Below are positions 10,643 through 21,680 of a DNA stretch of 64,000 nucleotides, piece by piece. Each line of letters opens with the position of its first letter. Positions within the stretch are counted from its first letter, which is position 1. Origin of the DNA: Doryteuthis pealeii (lineage: Eukaryota > Mollusca > Cephalopoda > Myopsida > Loliginidae). Where the stretch lies: assembly GCA_023376005.1 (NCBI GenBank), contig CM042157.1, forward strand, positions 68,422,107-68,486,106, read 5' to 3'. The position numbers and the translations under genes are program-made. Under the pieces are notes generated by a model. It made no database searches. It was not told where the DNA came from and was given only the letters and a program-made list of their open reading frames with translations.

Positions 10643-11211
10643 TACGAGGATAAGTCAAAAAGTAATGCTATTTTCTTTATTTCATGTGAAGTTAAAAAAA
10701 AACCCCAAAACTAAGGCCTACATTGAGACCCTAATGAGGCTCAGAGCAAGAATCCAACAAGTAAGACCCAACTTGCCAATTGACAATGTCCTTCTTCTGC
10801 ATGACAATTCTCAACCAAGCATCAGGACAAGGGAGAAAATTGCCTCATTCGTGTGGACAACTTTACCCCACCCTCCATACTCACCAGATTTAGCGCTTTC
10901 AGACTATCATCTCTTCGGTCCCATGAAAGAGGGTTTTAAAAGCAAACATTATTCCAGTGACGAGGAAGTGAAATCTGTAGTAAAGAAGTGGCTCAAAGAA
11001 CAGTTAACAGAATTGTATGAGTCAGGGACACATGCTCTCATTCGAAGGTGGAACATTGCTATTGAGAGAAACGGTGACTATGTGGAGAAGTAGGGATGTG
11101 ATCCACAGAGGACCAGCTTGATTTTGATGTATGATACATGTTCCTGTGGTATAATTACCAAATTATACCTGTCCTAAACAAAATTGCATTACTTTTTGAC
11201 TCACCCTCGTA
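10643..11211 (+). mobile_element. Mariner element, internally deleted, with transposase C-terminal remnant
   Basis: Flanked by TA and bounded by inverted repeats TACGAGGATAAGTCAAAAAG and CTTTTTGACTCACCCTCGTA. The 142-residue frame at 10665-11093 keeps the C-terminal half of a mariner transposase: LLHDNSQPS with one catalytic Asp, and PHPPYSPDLALSDYHLFG with another. The two are 32 residues apart, where intact mariners have 34. The N-terminal DNA-binding domains and the first catalytic Asp are missing, so it cannot be autonomous. Total length is about 570 bp against about 1.3 kb for a full element. Confidence 0.9.
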
Positions 11212-11287
11212 TTTAATGAAATGATTATTTCAACTCTATCAATTGTATGTTGCTAAAGATTTTTAAAATCTATTTATTTATTTTTAG

Positions 11288-11437
11288 ACTCTCGACTCTT
11301 CAATCAGCAATGTACGAAATGCGATTGATAAAGCATTGGCGGACCGAGACAGCAATCTGAGTAAATTCTGTGCCCACGTCGATCAAGATATTGCTGAGCT
11401 GAATAAGGATGTTAAGGAAGTAAAAGAAGCTGCAATG
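11288..11437 (+). CDS. DNAH6: DNAH6 exon 13 (block A copy)
   Basis: 150 bp, 50 codons in phase 0, from TTTTTAG to GTAAAG. It encodes SSISNVRNAIDKALADRDSN, then KFCAHVDQDIAELNKDVKEV, a predicted coiled or helical part of the tail. It differs from block B at four bases, all third-position or Arg-synonymous (ACT/ACG, GTA/GTG, CGA/AGA, GTA/GTT). Confidence 0.9.
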
Positions 11438-11564
11438 GTAAAGTAGAAATTGTTCAATTATTTGTTTAGACAAATTTGTTAGGGTCTAATTTGTGAGTTA
11501 AATAGTAAAATGTGTTTATAAAAAAAAAAGTATCACTTAAGCGTGGTAAATACATAGACAAGAT

Positions 11565-12440
11565 AAGAAGCGACAGACACAGGTGACTGCTTCTCCACAA
11601 CAGCGCAAATGGTGCCTGTCCCTTTTTTCCAGACTTAAGAAATAGTAAGTGGTTTCCACCTCTTTATTATTTAGACTTTTCTTCATCTTCATCGGACACA
11701 TTGCGACTCTTTTGTAGCTTGGGACGGAAACTTAGTTCCCTCCTTGTATGTTGTAGAATTAAATGTTATATAGCATTAATTGACTTGTCTTTTTCCTACC
11801 GAATATTCTGTGTTAGGTTACTCTCTTTTGTGGTAATTAAGTAGCCAAGATAATGATAAAGGCAACAAGTAAGGAAAACACGACATAAGGTTTTAGAAAA
11901 ACGGTGTATTCAACAAACAAAATATCAACTTGCAATATACAATATGTAACGTGTGATATACAAAATGTGTGTGAGGTATACAAATGTGTTATAAATTGTA
12001 CAAATTGTAGAGTGTAGATGTAGGGTCGCAAAATAATGCGTTTGCGAAACTTATCTTGTCTCTGTTATGAAGGTGAGCGTCTCTTGCTAGCTTGAGATAT
12101 GTTTGACTGTCATGTAGTCACCGGCTCCTGGTAGCTGGCTTCAAAAACACGTCTTGTAGTGACGGTTGATTTCAGCGAAAGGGGAAGATTGAAGGAATCA
12201 ATCTTCGAAGTTTGGCGGCTAAACTAAGCCCAGTAATATGTGTTTTGATTCGTGCGATTAACCAATCGCACAAGGTCTCTTATCAAGCGATGGTTAAGGG
12301 GCAAGGTCTCTTATCAGGCGATGGTTAAGGGGCCGTAACTGTATAATGTCATATTATTTCTTTTATTAGGATGAATTTATTTCAAAACTTTGTCAGCATA
12401 AAATGACACACCAAGGTTGATATGTCGTAAAACAAACCAA
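11565..12440. other. Intron 13: LTR-like fragment and SINE-type 3' tail
   Basis: 11640-11830 repeats the sequence seen at 2095-2290 (GTGGTTTCCA, AATTAAATGTTATATAG, ATTCTGTGTTAGGTTACTC), consistent with a degraded LTR. 12240-12335 has two short direct repeats around AAGGTCTCTTATCA. 12362-12440 is a 3' tail shared with other elements (GGTTGATATGTCGTAAAAC followed by AAACCAAAC). No exon is seen. Confidence 0.5.
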
Positions 12441-12765
12441 ACTGGGCTAAACCAGCCCTATTTTCCATTGGACGGTTTTTGAATCAACTGTTTTCAAATT
12501 CGGTTTATGTAAAACCTTCTTCAGGACAATATGATAAAAAGAAGAGCAAAATATTTTTTGTTATTCAAACGGTGATGGATGTTTTTAAATGACTTGAGTT
12601 GGAAATGTGTATGGAGAAATGGTTATGAGCCTTTTTCTTCATACACATTTCCAATTTAAGTCATTGCTGAATTTTCTTTATATTCTATGTTGACCACGCC
12701 ACCTAGTGGCTATTGTTTCACAATGTGAAAAAAGGATAATTCTTATTTTTGATTTTGATTTTCAG

Positions 12766-12894
12766 GATCGTTCCATACTTGAGGTGGAATCAGACAAAGA
12801 CAAAGTGAAATCAACGCTAAGTAAACTTCTTGGAAAAATGAATGAATTAACCAAAAAGGCATTCAAGTTTAAATCATATCAAAAGAATTTCAAG
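12766..12894 (+). CDS. DNAH6: DNAH6 exon 14 (block A copy)
   Basis: 129 bp, 43 codons in phase 0, from TTTTCAG to a GTGGGT donor. It encodes DRSILEVESDKDKVKSTLSK, then KKAFKFKSYQKNFK; the FKSYQKNF segment is a strong family match. Two synonymous differences from block B (TCC/TCT and AAG/AAA). Confidence 0.9.
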
Positions 12895-13024
12895 GTGGGT
12901 AAAATATTGTATCTTGATATATTACTTATACAAGGTGTGTCAAAAAAGTATCGAGATTTTTTGTACTTTTTGAGACATCTTGTATTATGGAAAAAACAAA
13001 TAACGTTTCGTTCATTCTTCATTT

Positions 13025-13600
13025 CTATCTTGATGAATAGACAAACTGTTAAATTTAAATCTTTTACACTATATTAAAAAAAAATGAATAGGCTTAAGTT
13101 TTACACTACATCACACAATGAATAGGCTAAACATTAAATTTAAATCTTTTACACTACATTACAAAATGAATAGGCTAATTGTTAAATTCAAATATTTTAC
13201 ACTACATTACAAAATGAATAGGCTAACCGTTAAATTCAAACCTTTTACACAACATTACAAAATGAATAGGCTAACCATTAAATTCAAATCTTTTACACTA
13301 CGTTTCTAAATGAATAGGCTAACCGTTAAATTAAAATCTTTTACACTACATTACAAAATGAATAGGCTAAACCTTAAATTTTAATTCTTTTATAATACAT
13401 TAATAAATGAATAGGCTAACCATTAAATTTAAACATTTTACACTATATCACAAAATGAGTAGGATAACCGTTAAATTCAAACCCTTTACAATACATTATC
13501 AAATGAATAGACTAAAAGTTCAATTTAAATCTTTTACACTACATTATAAAATGAATAGGCTACCCCCCATTCATTATGTAACAATTACACTAGGAGAACA
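13025..13600. repeat. 48-bp tandem repeat with an open 16-residue frame
   Basis: About 12 diverged units of 48 bp marked by AAATGAATAGGCTAA. Because 48 is a multiple of three, the same frame stays open across units and would give repeats of the form MNRLxxKFKSFTLHYK. It lies wholly in the intron after exon 14, without splice signals of its own, and stops interrupt it. I therefore read it as a minisatellite and not a gene. Block B has the same array at 61475-62020. Confidence 0.85.
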
Positions 13601-13705
13601 AAACACAAAATAATTGATCTTGTAAACAGCTTTTCTGAAAGTTAATAATTACTTAAAATGTATCTAATCATAAATATCAACATTCTATTCTTTATTTTCT
13701 TAAAG

Positions 13706-13819
13706 GTTGAAATTACGAAATTTGAAGAACTCGAAGAAGTTCATTCAGAACTTAAGATGAAGGAACTCTTGTGGAGATCACTTGATGAATGGGCAAATTT
13801 TGTTGACACTTGGACTCTG
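13706..13819 (+). CDS. DNAH6: DNAH6 exon 15 (block A copy)
   Basis: 114 bp, 38 codons in phase 0, from CTTAAAG to GTAAGT. It encodes VEITKFEELEEVHSELKMKE, then LLWRSLDEWANFVDTW. This directly precedes the DHC_N2/linker region of dynein heavy chains. One synonymous change from block B (GAA/GAG). Confidence 0.9.
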
Positions 13820-14284
13820 GTAAGTAAACATAACAGACCCCCCTCCCCACACACATCACAAGGATAAAATTACGGATGTATCCTCTTCAACTTCTGACTC
13901 TACCCCCGTTCTTTGACATGTATGGCATATCTTTACGAAACTTGTTTCCATCGCCTTTTACCTCTTTGTCAATATTCCCTTTTGCTTTGATTAAAATCAT
14001 TATTCGTGTCATTCAGCCCGGCAATCCTTTTTTCGGCTTTTTCCTATACCGAACCAGCTTTTGTTATAAATGTCCCTTTTCCTTAAGTGAAGAAGAAATG
14101 GCTAAACTTGCAAATTGGTCGGAAAATTAAAACGGAAAGTTTTTTGGTGGTCTCCTATGACAGTTTAACTACAATCTATGAATGAACTTTTTGCGGATTC
14201 AGTTACGGTTTAAGGGTTTGGGGATTAAGGTTGTTTTTAATTACCTATTGCTTAAAAAAACAACCATAAACCCCAAATTACCAT

Positions 14285-15246
14285 ACATTTAATTAACCAT
14301 TGAAATTAACAATTGAACCCAACGTAGACACATTAGTCTCAGTGGTTTGTGTTAGTAAGTATTGCAATGTTTAATTTCAATTAAACTTGGTTTAAAAATA
14401 TTTTTTAACATTAGATGTATAGTAATTTTGTTTTTTTTTGCTTTCAAATTACCTGGTCTCTGGTCCTCTTTACACTCCTAGAATTTATCCAGGATATATA
14501 TATATATATATACTATAATATAATGATTTAGAAAAAAATAGAGGAGAGAATGGGAGTTAGTCAGAACTAAGCAGTTGAAGGGAACTGATGCAAGATGTGT
14601 GTCTGTTACCCAAGGCATTTTGACTACATACACCTCCTCGGCACAAAATAGACTCTATTATCGGAAATCTGATAGAGAATTATCTTCCCCTGTCGCTAGA
14701 GGGCGAATCACCAACAGGAGGTTGGCGCCAAATCCAAACCACGTTACTTATTACGGAGCAGTCACGTGGGAAGTCGCAAAAATAAGCGATCCCTAGACTT
14801 CACTTATCACAAAACAGTCACCAGGGGGAAGTCGCAAAAATAAGCGTCTCTACAGAACTCTACCACCAGCAAACTTTCTGGGAATTGTATCAGCAAATGT
14901 TCTAAGGCTGATACAATAGCATACTAACAGAAGGCTGAAGAACGAGAAACGACCTGACGAAGCGTCTTAACAACATTCCAACCAGCGACCAGAATACCCC
15001 TGTTATCCACTTCTCCATCGAACAGTATTTCACCTCACAGATAAGTCTCGTAGCAAATGCCAATAAAATTTGCAACAAGTTCTTGTATTATTTGCCAATA
15101 CATGTATTAAATTTCCATTGTGTGTTTGTCTTCTTTCGTCCGAACAATTTGCCTACAACTGGGAGATTTAAGAGCCCCCCCCCTTTAAACCCGTAATTCC
15201 TCTTACTATGTATCCATGAGCTGTTGGGGTTATGTGGTGTAATGGT

Positions 15247-15289
<43 letters not shown>

Positions 15290-16170
15290 TAAAATCGTCG
15301 GGGCGGCCTAAAGTCGGTATCAGCCAGTCAGCGAGGGAGCCTATCCCCTTTTCAATAGCGCTAGACCAAGGAGATTGTTTTTAGCATCTGAGGTGGAGCG
15401 CTACACCTACCATCAGCTCCTTACTTTACTGCACAGATCCCTGTGCTACCCATACGCTGAGTTGGCGAGGACCGGTATCGAACTAGGAACATTGTGGTTT
15501 CTAGCCGAACACTCTACCGACTGAGTTAACCCGGCCCTTATAACCTAAAAACTAACAGTATTGCCCTCTTTTCACTATTTCCTGTGGCCTTTTTGCTTTC
15601 TGATTGTGTATCCATATGAAACTCTAGTTACAGTGGAGAAAGTGTAATATTGTAAATTTGCTTTTAGTGTTTATAATATGGGATGGCAAGAGGTTTTATG
15701 TTTTATGTTAAAAGGTGGCTGTGGTTATTCTTGGTGCGTATTCCTAGGGTTTGCTTTTAACCCATCTTATTTGGTGGTCGTGCTGAAAAGGAATTCATAG
15801 AGAGAAAAGGAAGCGACAAAGACAAAAGGTGGTTGTATGATTTAGGTTTTATTCACAGGTCATAGCCACCATGTGACAAGGAAATATCTCCCTGGCCAGT
15901 AGTAGTGTCTAGACACAGTTAAGGCCGAAGTCAGAATAGCCGAGAGATTATCTTTAGGGTCGGAAGTGGGTCCTTTTTCCCCGCACATGCTCGGAGGGTT
16001 CTTCTGGTGAAGGCTCATGGGAGTTTCTTATTTTTTAATTTTTTTAATTTTAATTTTTTTTAAATCCCCACAATACTGCTCTGTCTATTGGGCTTTGAGT
16101 AATTTCAGCTTTTTACTTCTCATGGTCATATTTGCTGTACTTATTTATGGGTGATAATTTTACATAATCA
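14285..16170. mobile_element. Block A-specific insertion with LTR-like and SINE parts
   Basis: Block B goes straight from the equivalent of 14284 to that of 16170 (near 62710), so about 1.9 kb is extra here. 14560-15165 is a GC-richer segment that could be a solo LTR: GGTTGGCGCC, an AATAAAATTTGC near 15062, and TGTGTGTTTGTC before an ACTGGGAGA junction at 15167. A truncated SINE head runs into (TA)n at 15222-15288, and a complete minus-strand SINE follows. No coding frame. Confidence 0.5.
15299..15538 (-). mobile_element. tRNA-derived SINE, full length
   Basis: On the minus strand it starts GGCCGGGTTAACTCAGTCGG, a tRNA-like head with an A box, then a B-box-like GTTCGATACC, followed by about 165 bp of non-tRNA body. 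It is the better preserved copy of the family nested at 5812-6039. A (TA)n tract adjoins its 3' end at 15252-15288. Confidence 0.85.
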
Positions 16171-16215
16171 AAACTTTACCCATTTACATCTTTAATGCAG
16201 TCAAATTAGTTAGTT

Positions 16216-16475
16216 GGAGGCGTGTGGTGTAATGGTTTGAATCGTAGGAAATGGACCCGTCGACACGTGTTCAAATCTTGGACGAAGCTATAGTTCACAT
16301 AGCGCTAATACCCTTGGGAATGGTACGAATCCAACTACTCTTCCTCCAGCTATGGGTAAATAGTAGGGCAGACTGGGCTTTTTAACCTTAGTTAGGCAAC
16401 CAATCTAAGAGAAGGAAAACTGTGAGTTAAAATCTGTTAAACTTTGCTTGGGGTGGTTACTACTAGAATAGGCTC
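16216..16475 (+). mobile_element. tRNA-derived SINE (second family)
   Basis: Head GTGTGGTGTAATGGTTTGAA gives an A-box-like segment and GTGTTCAAATCTTGG a B-box-like one. The body contains CTATGGGTAAATAGTAGGGC and ends in AGAATAGGC. Other copies are at 20497-20740, 24545-24790 and 62758-63015, and a head fragment is at 15222. The layout is like the tRNA-related SINEs known from cephalopods and other molluscs; I cannot assign the family name. Confidence 0.8.
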
Positions 16476-16555
16476 AGTCCTAATTAGTGATCTGTTAAAA
16501 AAAATTAATGAAGCAAAAAACAAAATTCTTTTCTGATTGTTGTTGTAATTTTCAG

Positions 16556-16699
16556 GCCGAATTCGAGACTTTGGATCCTGAGATGTTAACTAATACCACG
16601 ATGCGATACATAAAGACAGTGACAATGTTGGAGAAAGGGTTGCCGCCAAATTCTGTTCTACCAAAACTCAAAACTGATGTGGAGAATATCAGGGAAAAG
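16556..16699 (+). CDS. DNAH6: DNAH6 exon 16 (block A copy)
   Basis: 144 bp, 48 codons in phase 0, from TTTTCAG to a GTTTGT donor. It encodes AEFETLDPEMLTNTTMRYIK, then LEKGLPPNSVLPKLK. The LEKGLPPN motif is highly conserved at the start of the dynein linker region. One synonymous difference from block B (TTC/TTT). Confidence 0.92.
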
Positions 16700-16719
16700 G
16701 TTTGTGCTATTCTTATAAA

Positions 16720-17280
16720 AAAGATTATGGATTTGAGAGATTTTATGGATTTGAGAGATTTTATGGATTTGTGAAATTATGGATTTGAGAGATTTTATGG
16801 ATTTGTGAAATTATGTTTTTGTGAAATTATGGATTTGAGAGATTATGGATTTGTGAAATTATGGATTTGAGAGATTTTATGGATTTGTGAAATTATGGAT
16901 TTGAGAGATTATGGATTTGTGAAATTATGGATTTGAGAGATTTTATGGATTTGTGAAATTATGGATTTGTGAAACTTTATGACTTTGAAAGATTATGGAT
17001 TTGAGAGATTATAGCTTTGAAAGATTATGACTTGAGAGGTTATGGATTTGAAAGATTATGGAATTGTGAAACTATGGATTTAAAATATTATGGAAAGATT
17101 ATGGATTTGAAAGATTATGGATTTGAGAGATTATAGATTTGAATGATTATGGCTTTGAAAGATTTTGGATTTGTGAAATTATGGATTTAAAATATTATGG
17201 ATTTGAAAGATTATGGATTTGAGAGATTATGGATTTGAAATGTTATGACTTGAGAGATGATGGATTTGAGAAATGTTAAA
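16720..17280. repeat. Short-unit tandem repeat (about 17 bp)
   Basis: Alternating GATTATGGATTTGAGA and TTATGGATTTGTGAAA variants with 1-4 bp length changes, starting only about 20 bp after the exon 16 donor. The equivalent array in block B begins at 63225 and continues past the window end. Confidence 0.9.
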
Positions 17281-17388
17281 TAAAGTTTATATACAAGAAT
17301 GATTGATGAGTTGTGGTGCACCTGAGCACTGTATGCAATGAATTTCATTATTATTATCATAAATGTTTTTTTTTCTTTTTCTTTGAAG

Positions 17389-17598
17389 CTTCACACAATC
17401 ACGGATCTCCGAAACAACACCCTGAAACAACGTCACTGGGAGAAAATTGAAAACATCCTGGATTACAAGTTTGTACCTGAGGATCCACTGACTCTTGGCA
17501 AATTGATCGAAATGAAGGCTTTCCAAAAGGCTGAAGAGATCGAAGAAATATCCGGCCAGGCCAGTGCTGAATACAGCCTAGAACTCATACTAAAAAAG
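17389..17598 (+). CDS. DNAH6: DNAH6 exon 17, start of the DHC_N2 linker (block A only)
   Basis: 210 bp, 70 codons in phase 0, from a TTTGAAG acceptor. It encodes LHTITDLRNNTLKQRHWEKI, PLTLGKLIEMKAF and ISGQASAEYSLELILKK. LRN.TLK.RHW and ISGQAS..E..LE..LKK are hallmark linker motifs that relay force between motor and tail. The family continues KKVEDSW, so the exon should end at AAG (17598), which gives a GC donor (GCATGC). The alternative, reading on to a GTATAT donor at 17623, would add eight unrelated residues. The block B copy lies beyond the window. Confidence 0.88.
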
Positions 17599-17682
17599 GC
17601 ATGCTTATTTCCTTTTGTTTCTGGTATATTTAATATTGAACTTGTTTCTGTGAAGTGACGACCGAAAGCAACCACCATTGAC

Positions 17683-20094
17683 TTTTTTATTTCTTTTTTT
17701 TTGCTAGTTTAATTCTTTGTCTAATAATGACAATATGTTCTGGTCATTTCCCGAGGCTGTGTTTAAATAGCCAGGTTGCAATGCCCTTAGTGGCAAACCC
17801 AGACGGCAAGGAAGATATCCTTTGCCAATCTTGATCCCAACCAAACAAGGGAAGATAATCGTACACTTCCTAATGTTTCTTTTTTTGCTAGTTTAATTCT
17901 TTGTCTAATAATGACAATATGTTCTGGTCATTTCCCGAGGCTGTGTTTAAATAGCCAGGTTGCAATGCCCCTTAGTGGCAAACCCAGACGGCAAAGGAAG
18001 ATATCCTTTGCCAATCTTGATCCCAACCAAACAAGGGGAAGATAATCGCTACACTTCCTAATGTTTCTTTTTTTGCTAGTTTAATTCTTTGTCTAATAAT
18101 GACAATATGTTCTGGTCATTTCCCGAGGCTGTGTTTAAATAGCCAGGTTGCAATGCCCCTTAGTGGCAAACCCAGACGGCAAAGGAAGATATCCTTTGCC
18201 AATCTTGATCCCAACCAAACAAGGGAAGATAATCGCTACACTTCCTAATGTTTCTTTTTTGCTAGTTTAATTCTTTGTCTAATAATGACAATATGTTCTG
18301 GTCATTTCCCGAGGCTGTGTTTAAATAGCCAGGTTGCAATGCTCCTAGTGGCAAACCCAGGCGGCAAGGGAAGATATCCTTTGCCAATCTTGACCCCAAC
18401 TAAACAAGGGAAGATAATCGCTACACTTCCTAATGTTTCTTTTTTGCTAGTTTAATTCTTTGTCTAATAATGACAATATGTTCTGGTCATTTCCCGAGGC
18501 TGTGTTTAAATAGCCAGGTTGCAATGCCCCTAGTGGCAAACCCAGACGGCAAAGGAAGATATCCTTTGCCAATCTTGATCCCAACCAAACAAGGGAAGAT
18601 AATCGCTACACTTCCTAATGTTTCTTTTTTTGCTAGTTTAATTCTTTGTCTAATAATGACAATATGTTCTGGTCATTTCCCGAGGCTGTGTTTAAATAGC
18701 CAGGTTGCAATGCCCCTTAGTGGCAAACCGGCGGCAAGGGAAGATACCCTTTGCCAATCTTGACCCAACTAAACAAGGGAAGATAATCGCTACACTTCCT
18801 AATGTTTCTTTTTGCTAGTTTAATTCTTTGTCTGATAACGACAATATGTTCTGGTCATTTCCCGAGGCTGTGTTTAAATAGCCAGGTTACAATGCCCCTT
18901 AGTGGCAAACCCAGACGGCAAAGGAAGATATCCTTTGCCAATCTTGATCCCAACCAAACAAGGGAAGATAATCGGTACACTTCCTAATGTTTCTTTTTTT
19001 GCTAGTTTAATTCTTGTGTCTAATAATGACATATGTTCTGGTCATTTCCGAGGCTGTGTTTAAATAGCCAGGTTGCAATGCCCCTTAGTGGCAAACCCAG
19101 ACGGCAAAGGAAGATATCCTTTGCCAATCTTGATCCCAACCAAACAAGGGAAGATAATCGCTACACTTCCTAATGTTTCTTTTTTGCTAGTTTATTTCTT
19201 TGTCTAATAATGACAATATGTTCTGGTCATTTCCCGAGGCTGTGTTTAAATAGCCAGGTTGCAATGCTCCCTAGTGGCAAACCCAGGCGGCAAGGGAAGA
19301 TATCCTTTGCCAATCTTGACCCCAACTAAACAAGGGAAGATAATCGCTACACTTCCTAATGTTCTTTTTTTGCTAGTTTAATTCTTTGTCTAATAATGCG
19401 AAAATATGTTCTGGTCATTTCCCGAGGCTGTGTTTAAATAGCCAGGTTGCAATGCTCCCTAGTGGCAAACCAGGCGGCAGGGAAGATACCCTTTGCCAAC
19501 TTGACCCGACTAACAAGGGAAGATAATCGCTACACTTCCTAATGTTTCTTTTTTGCTAGTTTAAATTCTTTGTCTGAATACGACAATATGTTCTGGGTCA
19601 TTGTTCCCGAGGGCTGTGTTTAAGAATAGGCCAGGTTACAATGCCCCTTAGTGGCAAACCAGACGGCAAAGGAAGATATCTTGTGCGCAATCTTGATCCC
19701 AACCAAGACAAGGGAAGATAATCGCTAAGCACTTCTAATGTTTTCTTTTTTTGCTAGTTTTATTTCTTTGTCTAATGTAATGAGCGGAATATGTTCTGGT
19801 TCATTTCGCCACGCGAGGGCTGTGTTGTAAATATGGCCGGTTGGCAGAATGCGGCCGCTGCGCTTAGTGGAAACCCGACGGGCAAAAGGAAGACGTATCC
19901 TTTGCGCAATGCTTGATCCAAACCAAACAAGGGAAGAATAGATTCGTACGCTAACACTTCCTAAGAATGTTTTTTTTGTAGTCGTTAGATTCTTTTGTGC
20001 CTAATAGTAGACAATATGTGTTCGGTTCGTTTTTCCGGAGTCCGAGGCTGTGTTGTAAAATAGGCCAGGTTGGAATGGGCCGCGCTTGTAGTGG
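17683..20094. repeat. 185-bp satellite array ending at an assembly gap
   Basis: About 13 units of 184-188 bp, marked by TTTTTGCTAGTTTAATTCTT at roughly 17700, 17884, 18071, 18258, 18443, 18628 and onward. Units up to about 19360 are near-identical. From about 19560 single G/C/A insertions appear every 10-20 bases and get denser up to the Ns at 20095. That gradient looks like uncorrected long-read sequence, not biological divergence. Confidence 0.95.
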
Positions 20095-20104
20095 NNNNNN
20101 NNNN
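20095..20104. other. Assembly gap (10 N)
   Basis: Ten Ns between a 185-bp satellite on the left and a GATA-type microsatellite on the right. DNAH6 exons on the left (9-17) are later in the protein than those on the right (1-8), so the join does not follow gene order. Confidence 1.
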
Positions 20105-20250
20105 TGGCATAGCATAGATAGATGATGTAACAAAACAGACATAGATATATGTGAATAGAGATAGATAGATAGATAGATAGATAGAATGAAACAACTGAGA
20201 TAAATAGATGGATAGATATGAACAGACTGAAATAATATAGATATAGTACA
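20105..20250. repeat. (GATA)n-type repeat, inverted relative to 26745-27985
   Basis: GATAGATA runs with spacers such as ATATGAACAGACTGA. That spacer is the complement of the TCAGTCTGTTCATAT spacers in the large repeat at 26745-27985, so the same compound repeat lies in opposite orientation at the two places. Confidence 0.9.
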
Positions 20251-21235
20251 TAGATAGATATTGATAGTCTTAGAATTGTTGTAACTAACAAAGGTTACTA
20301 AATGAGAAATAACCAAAACGGGGTTTTGAAATAAAATTGAATCTTTATAATATTAACAAAATACAATACTCGCCAGTCATTTACAGAAGGTAAACCACTG
20401 CTAGTGGTATAAGACTACTCAGTCAGCATAATAGTCCATATTCATGAGAAATGGACATACCCTTAATGTCCATAGGTAGGGTAATAAGAGAAATAGGAAG
20501 CGCGTAGTGTAATGGTTAAAGTCATGGGAAATGGACTCGTCGCCCTGAGTTCAAATCCTAGATGTGGTAATTGCATTTCACTTAGCACTAATACCATTGG
20601 AAAGGTATGAATCCTACTCTCCTCCAGCTATGGTAAATAGTAGGGCAGACCGGGCTCTTTAACCTTGGTTATGCAACTGCTCTAGGAGAAGGAAACTCTG
20701 AATTCAAACCTGTTGAACTCGCTTAAGAAATTGACCATGTGTCACATCTGCTTGTGCGGAGGGGTTGATAGATATTACATATAACAGAAATAAAATAAAG
20801 AAATATTCCATAGATTTCTGTTGGAATTTATCAAATGACTATTATTGTATACACTAACAGGACCTGTGGATATACCACAGTATGATAATTCAATTATTAA
20901 GCATTTGATATGTTTACTTAAGAGCTATTGCTAAATTGTTCAATATGTAAAAAGTATAATAATCTTCATTTAACTCTCTCACACTTTTAAATTTTTATTT
21001 ACATAAAAACGAAATGGTTCAGAGCATGTTTCAGGTTTTAATTTCTTATATCTTTTTTTTTTTCTAATTTCAAAACTTTTCTCAATAAAACTTTTAACTT
21101 TAATTTATTTCCTTTAAATAATATACATATTTTTTTTCAATGGGATTTTAAATCACTCCTTTTCATTATGTTAAATTGAAACAGATCAGCATTATCGCTT
21201 CCACACACTCACCCCTCTCTATATCTTTCCCCTAC

Positions 21236-21267
<32 letters not shown>

Positions 21268-21627
21268 ATTATATTGTTTGTATGTAGCATGCATGTTTTT
21301 TTCTTTCTTTTCTTTCTTTATAATAAATGGAATGGTCCATTTATTTAGTTGAGGTATGACACTCAAAAGAAAAAAGATTTCAGTGGATAAGCAAAATCTG
21401 ATAATCGGATTTACATTTTTGCATTCTATCTTGGACAATTTGGACGGTTATTTAGCCATAGGGTATTGCAAGATGATAAGGCCATATTTAAGGAACACAA
21501 GCATTAATATAAAGATTTGGTAAATATCTTTTAAATTTGAAAATAACCTACAGATAATTAAAAACAAGATAAACAACTTAAATACAGTTCCAATTTTTTT
21601 TATTACTATGACTTGCTATTATTATTA

Positions 21628-21664
<37 letters not shown>

Positions 21665-21679
21665 AATCATCATTATTAC
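20251..21679. other. Intergenic or intronic sequence with a SINE and AT-rich repeats
   Basis: No exon is recognisable. A tRNA-derived SINE lies at 20497-20740. At 20860-21240 is a dispersed element end (GGACCTGTGGATATACCACA), a (CTTT)n tract is at 21235-21267, and (ATT)n is at 21612-21665. The missing first exons of DNAH6 (about 220 codons by family comparison) are not found here. Confidence 0.6.
20497..20740 (+). mobile_element. tRNA-derived SINE (second family)
   Basis: GCGTAGTGTAATGGTTAAAG (A box) and GAGTTCAAATCCTAG (B box), then the family body TATGGTAAATAGTAGGGCAG. It is better preserved in the tRNA part than the copy at 16216. Confidence 0.85.
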
Positions 21680-21680
21680 A

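Noticed and set aside
14575..14796. 73-residue open frame in the block A-specific insertion
   Set aside because: Overlaps the LTR-like segment, absent from block B, and no similarity to a known protein family that I recognise.
15299..15538. tRNA gene on the minus strand
   Set aside because: It has tRNA-like A and B boxes, but the acceptor stem does not close and the sequence continues into a SINE body repeated elsewhere.
17683..20094. CRISPR array
   Set aside because: Eukaryotic context, head-to-tail 185-bp units with no unique spacers. The same argument applies to the other tandem arrays in the window.
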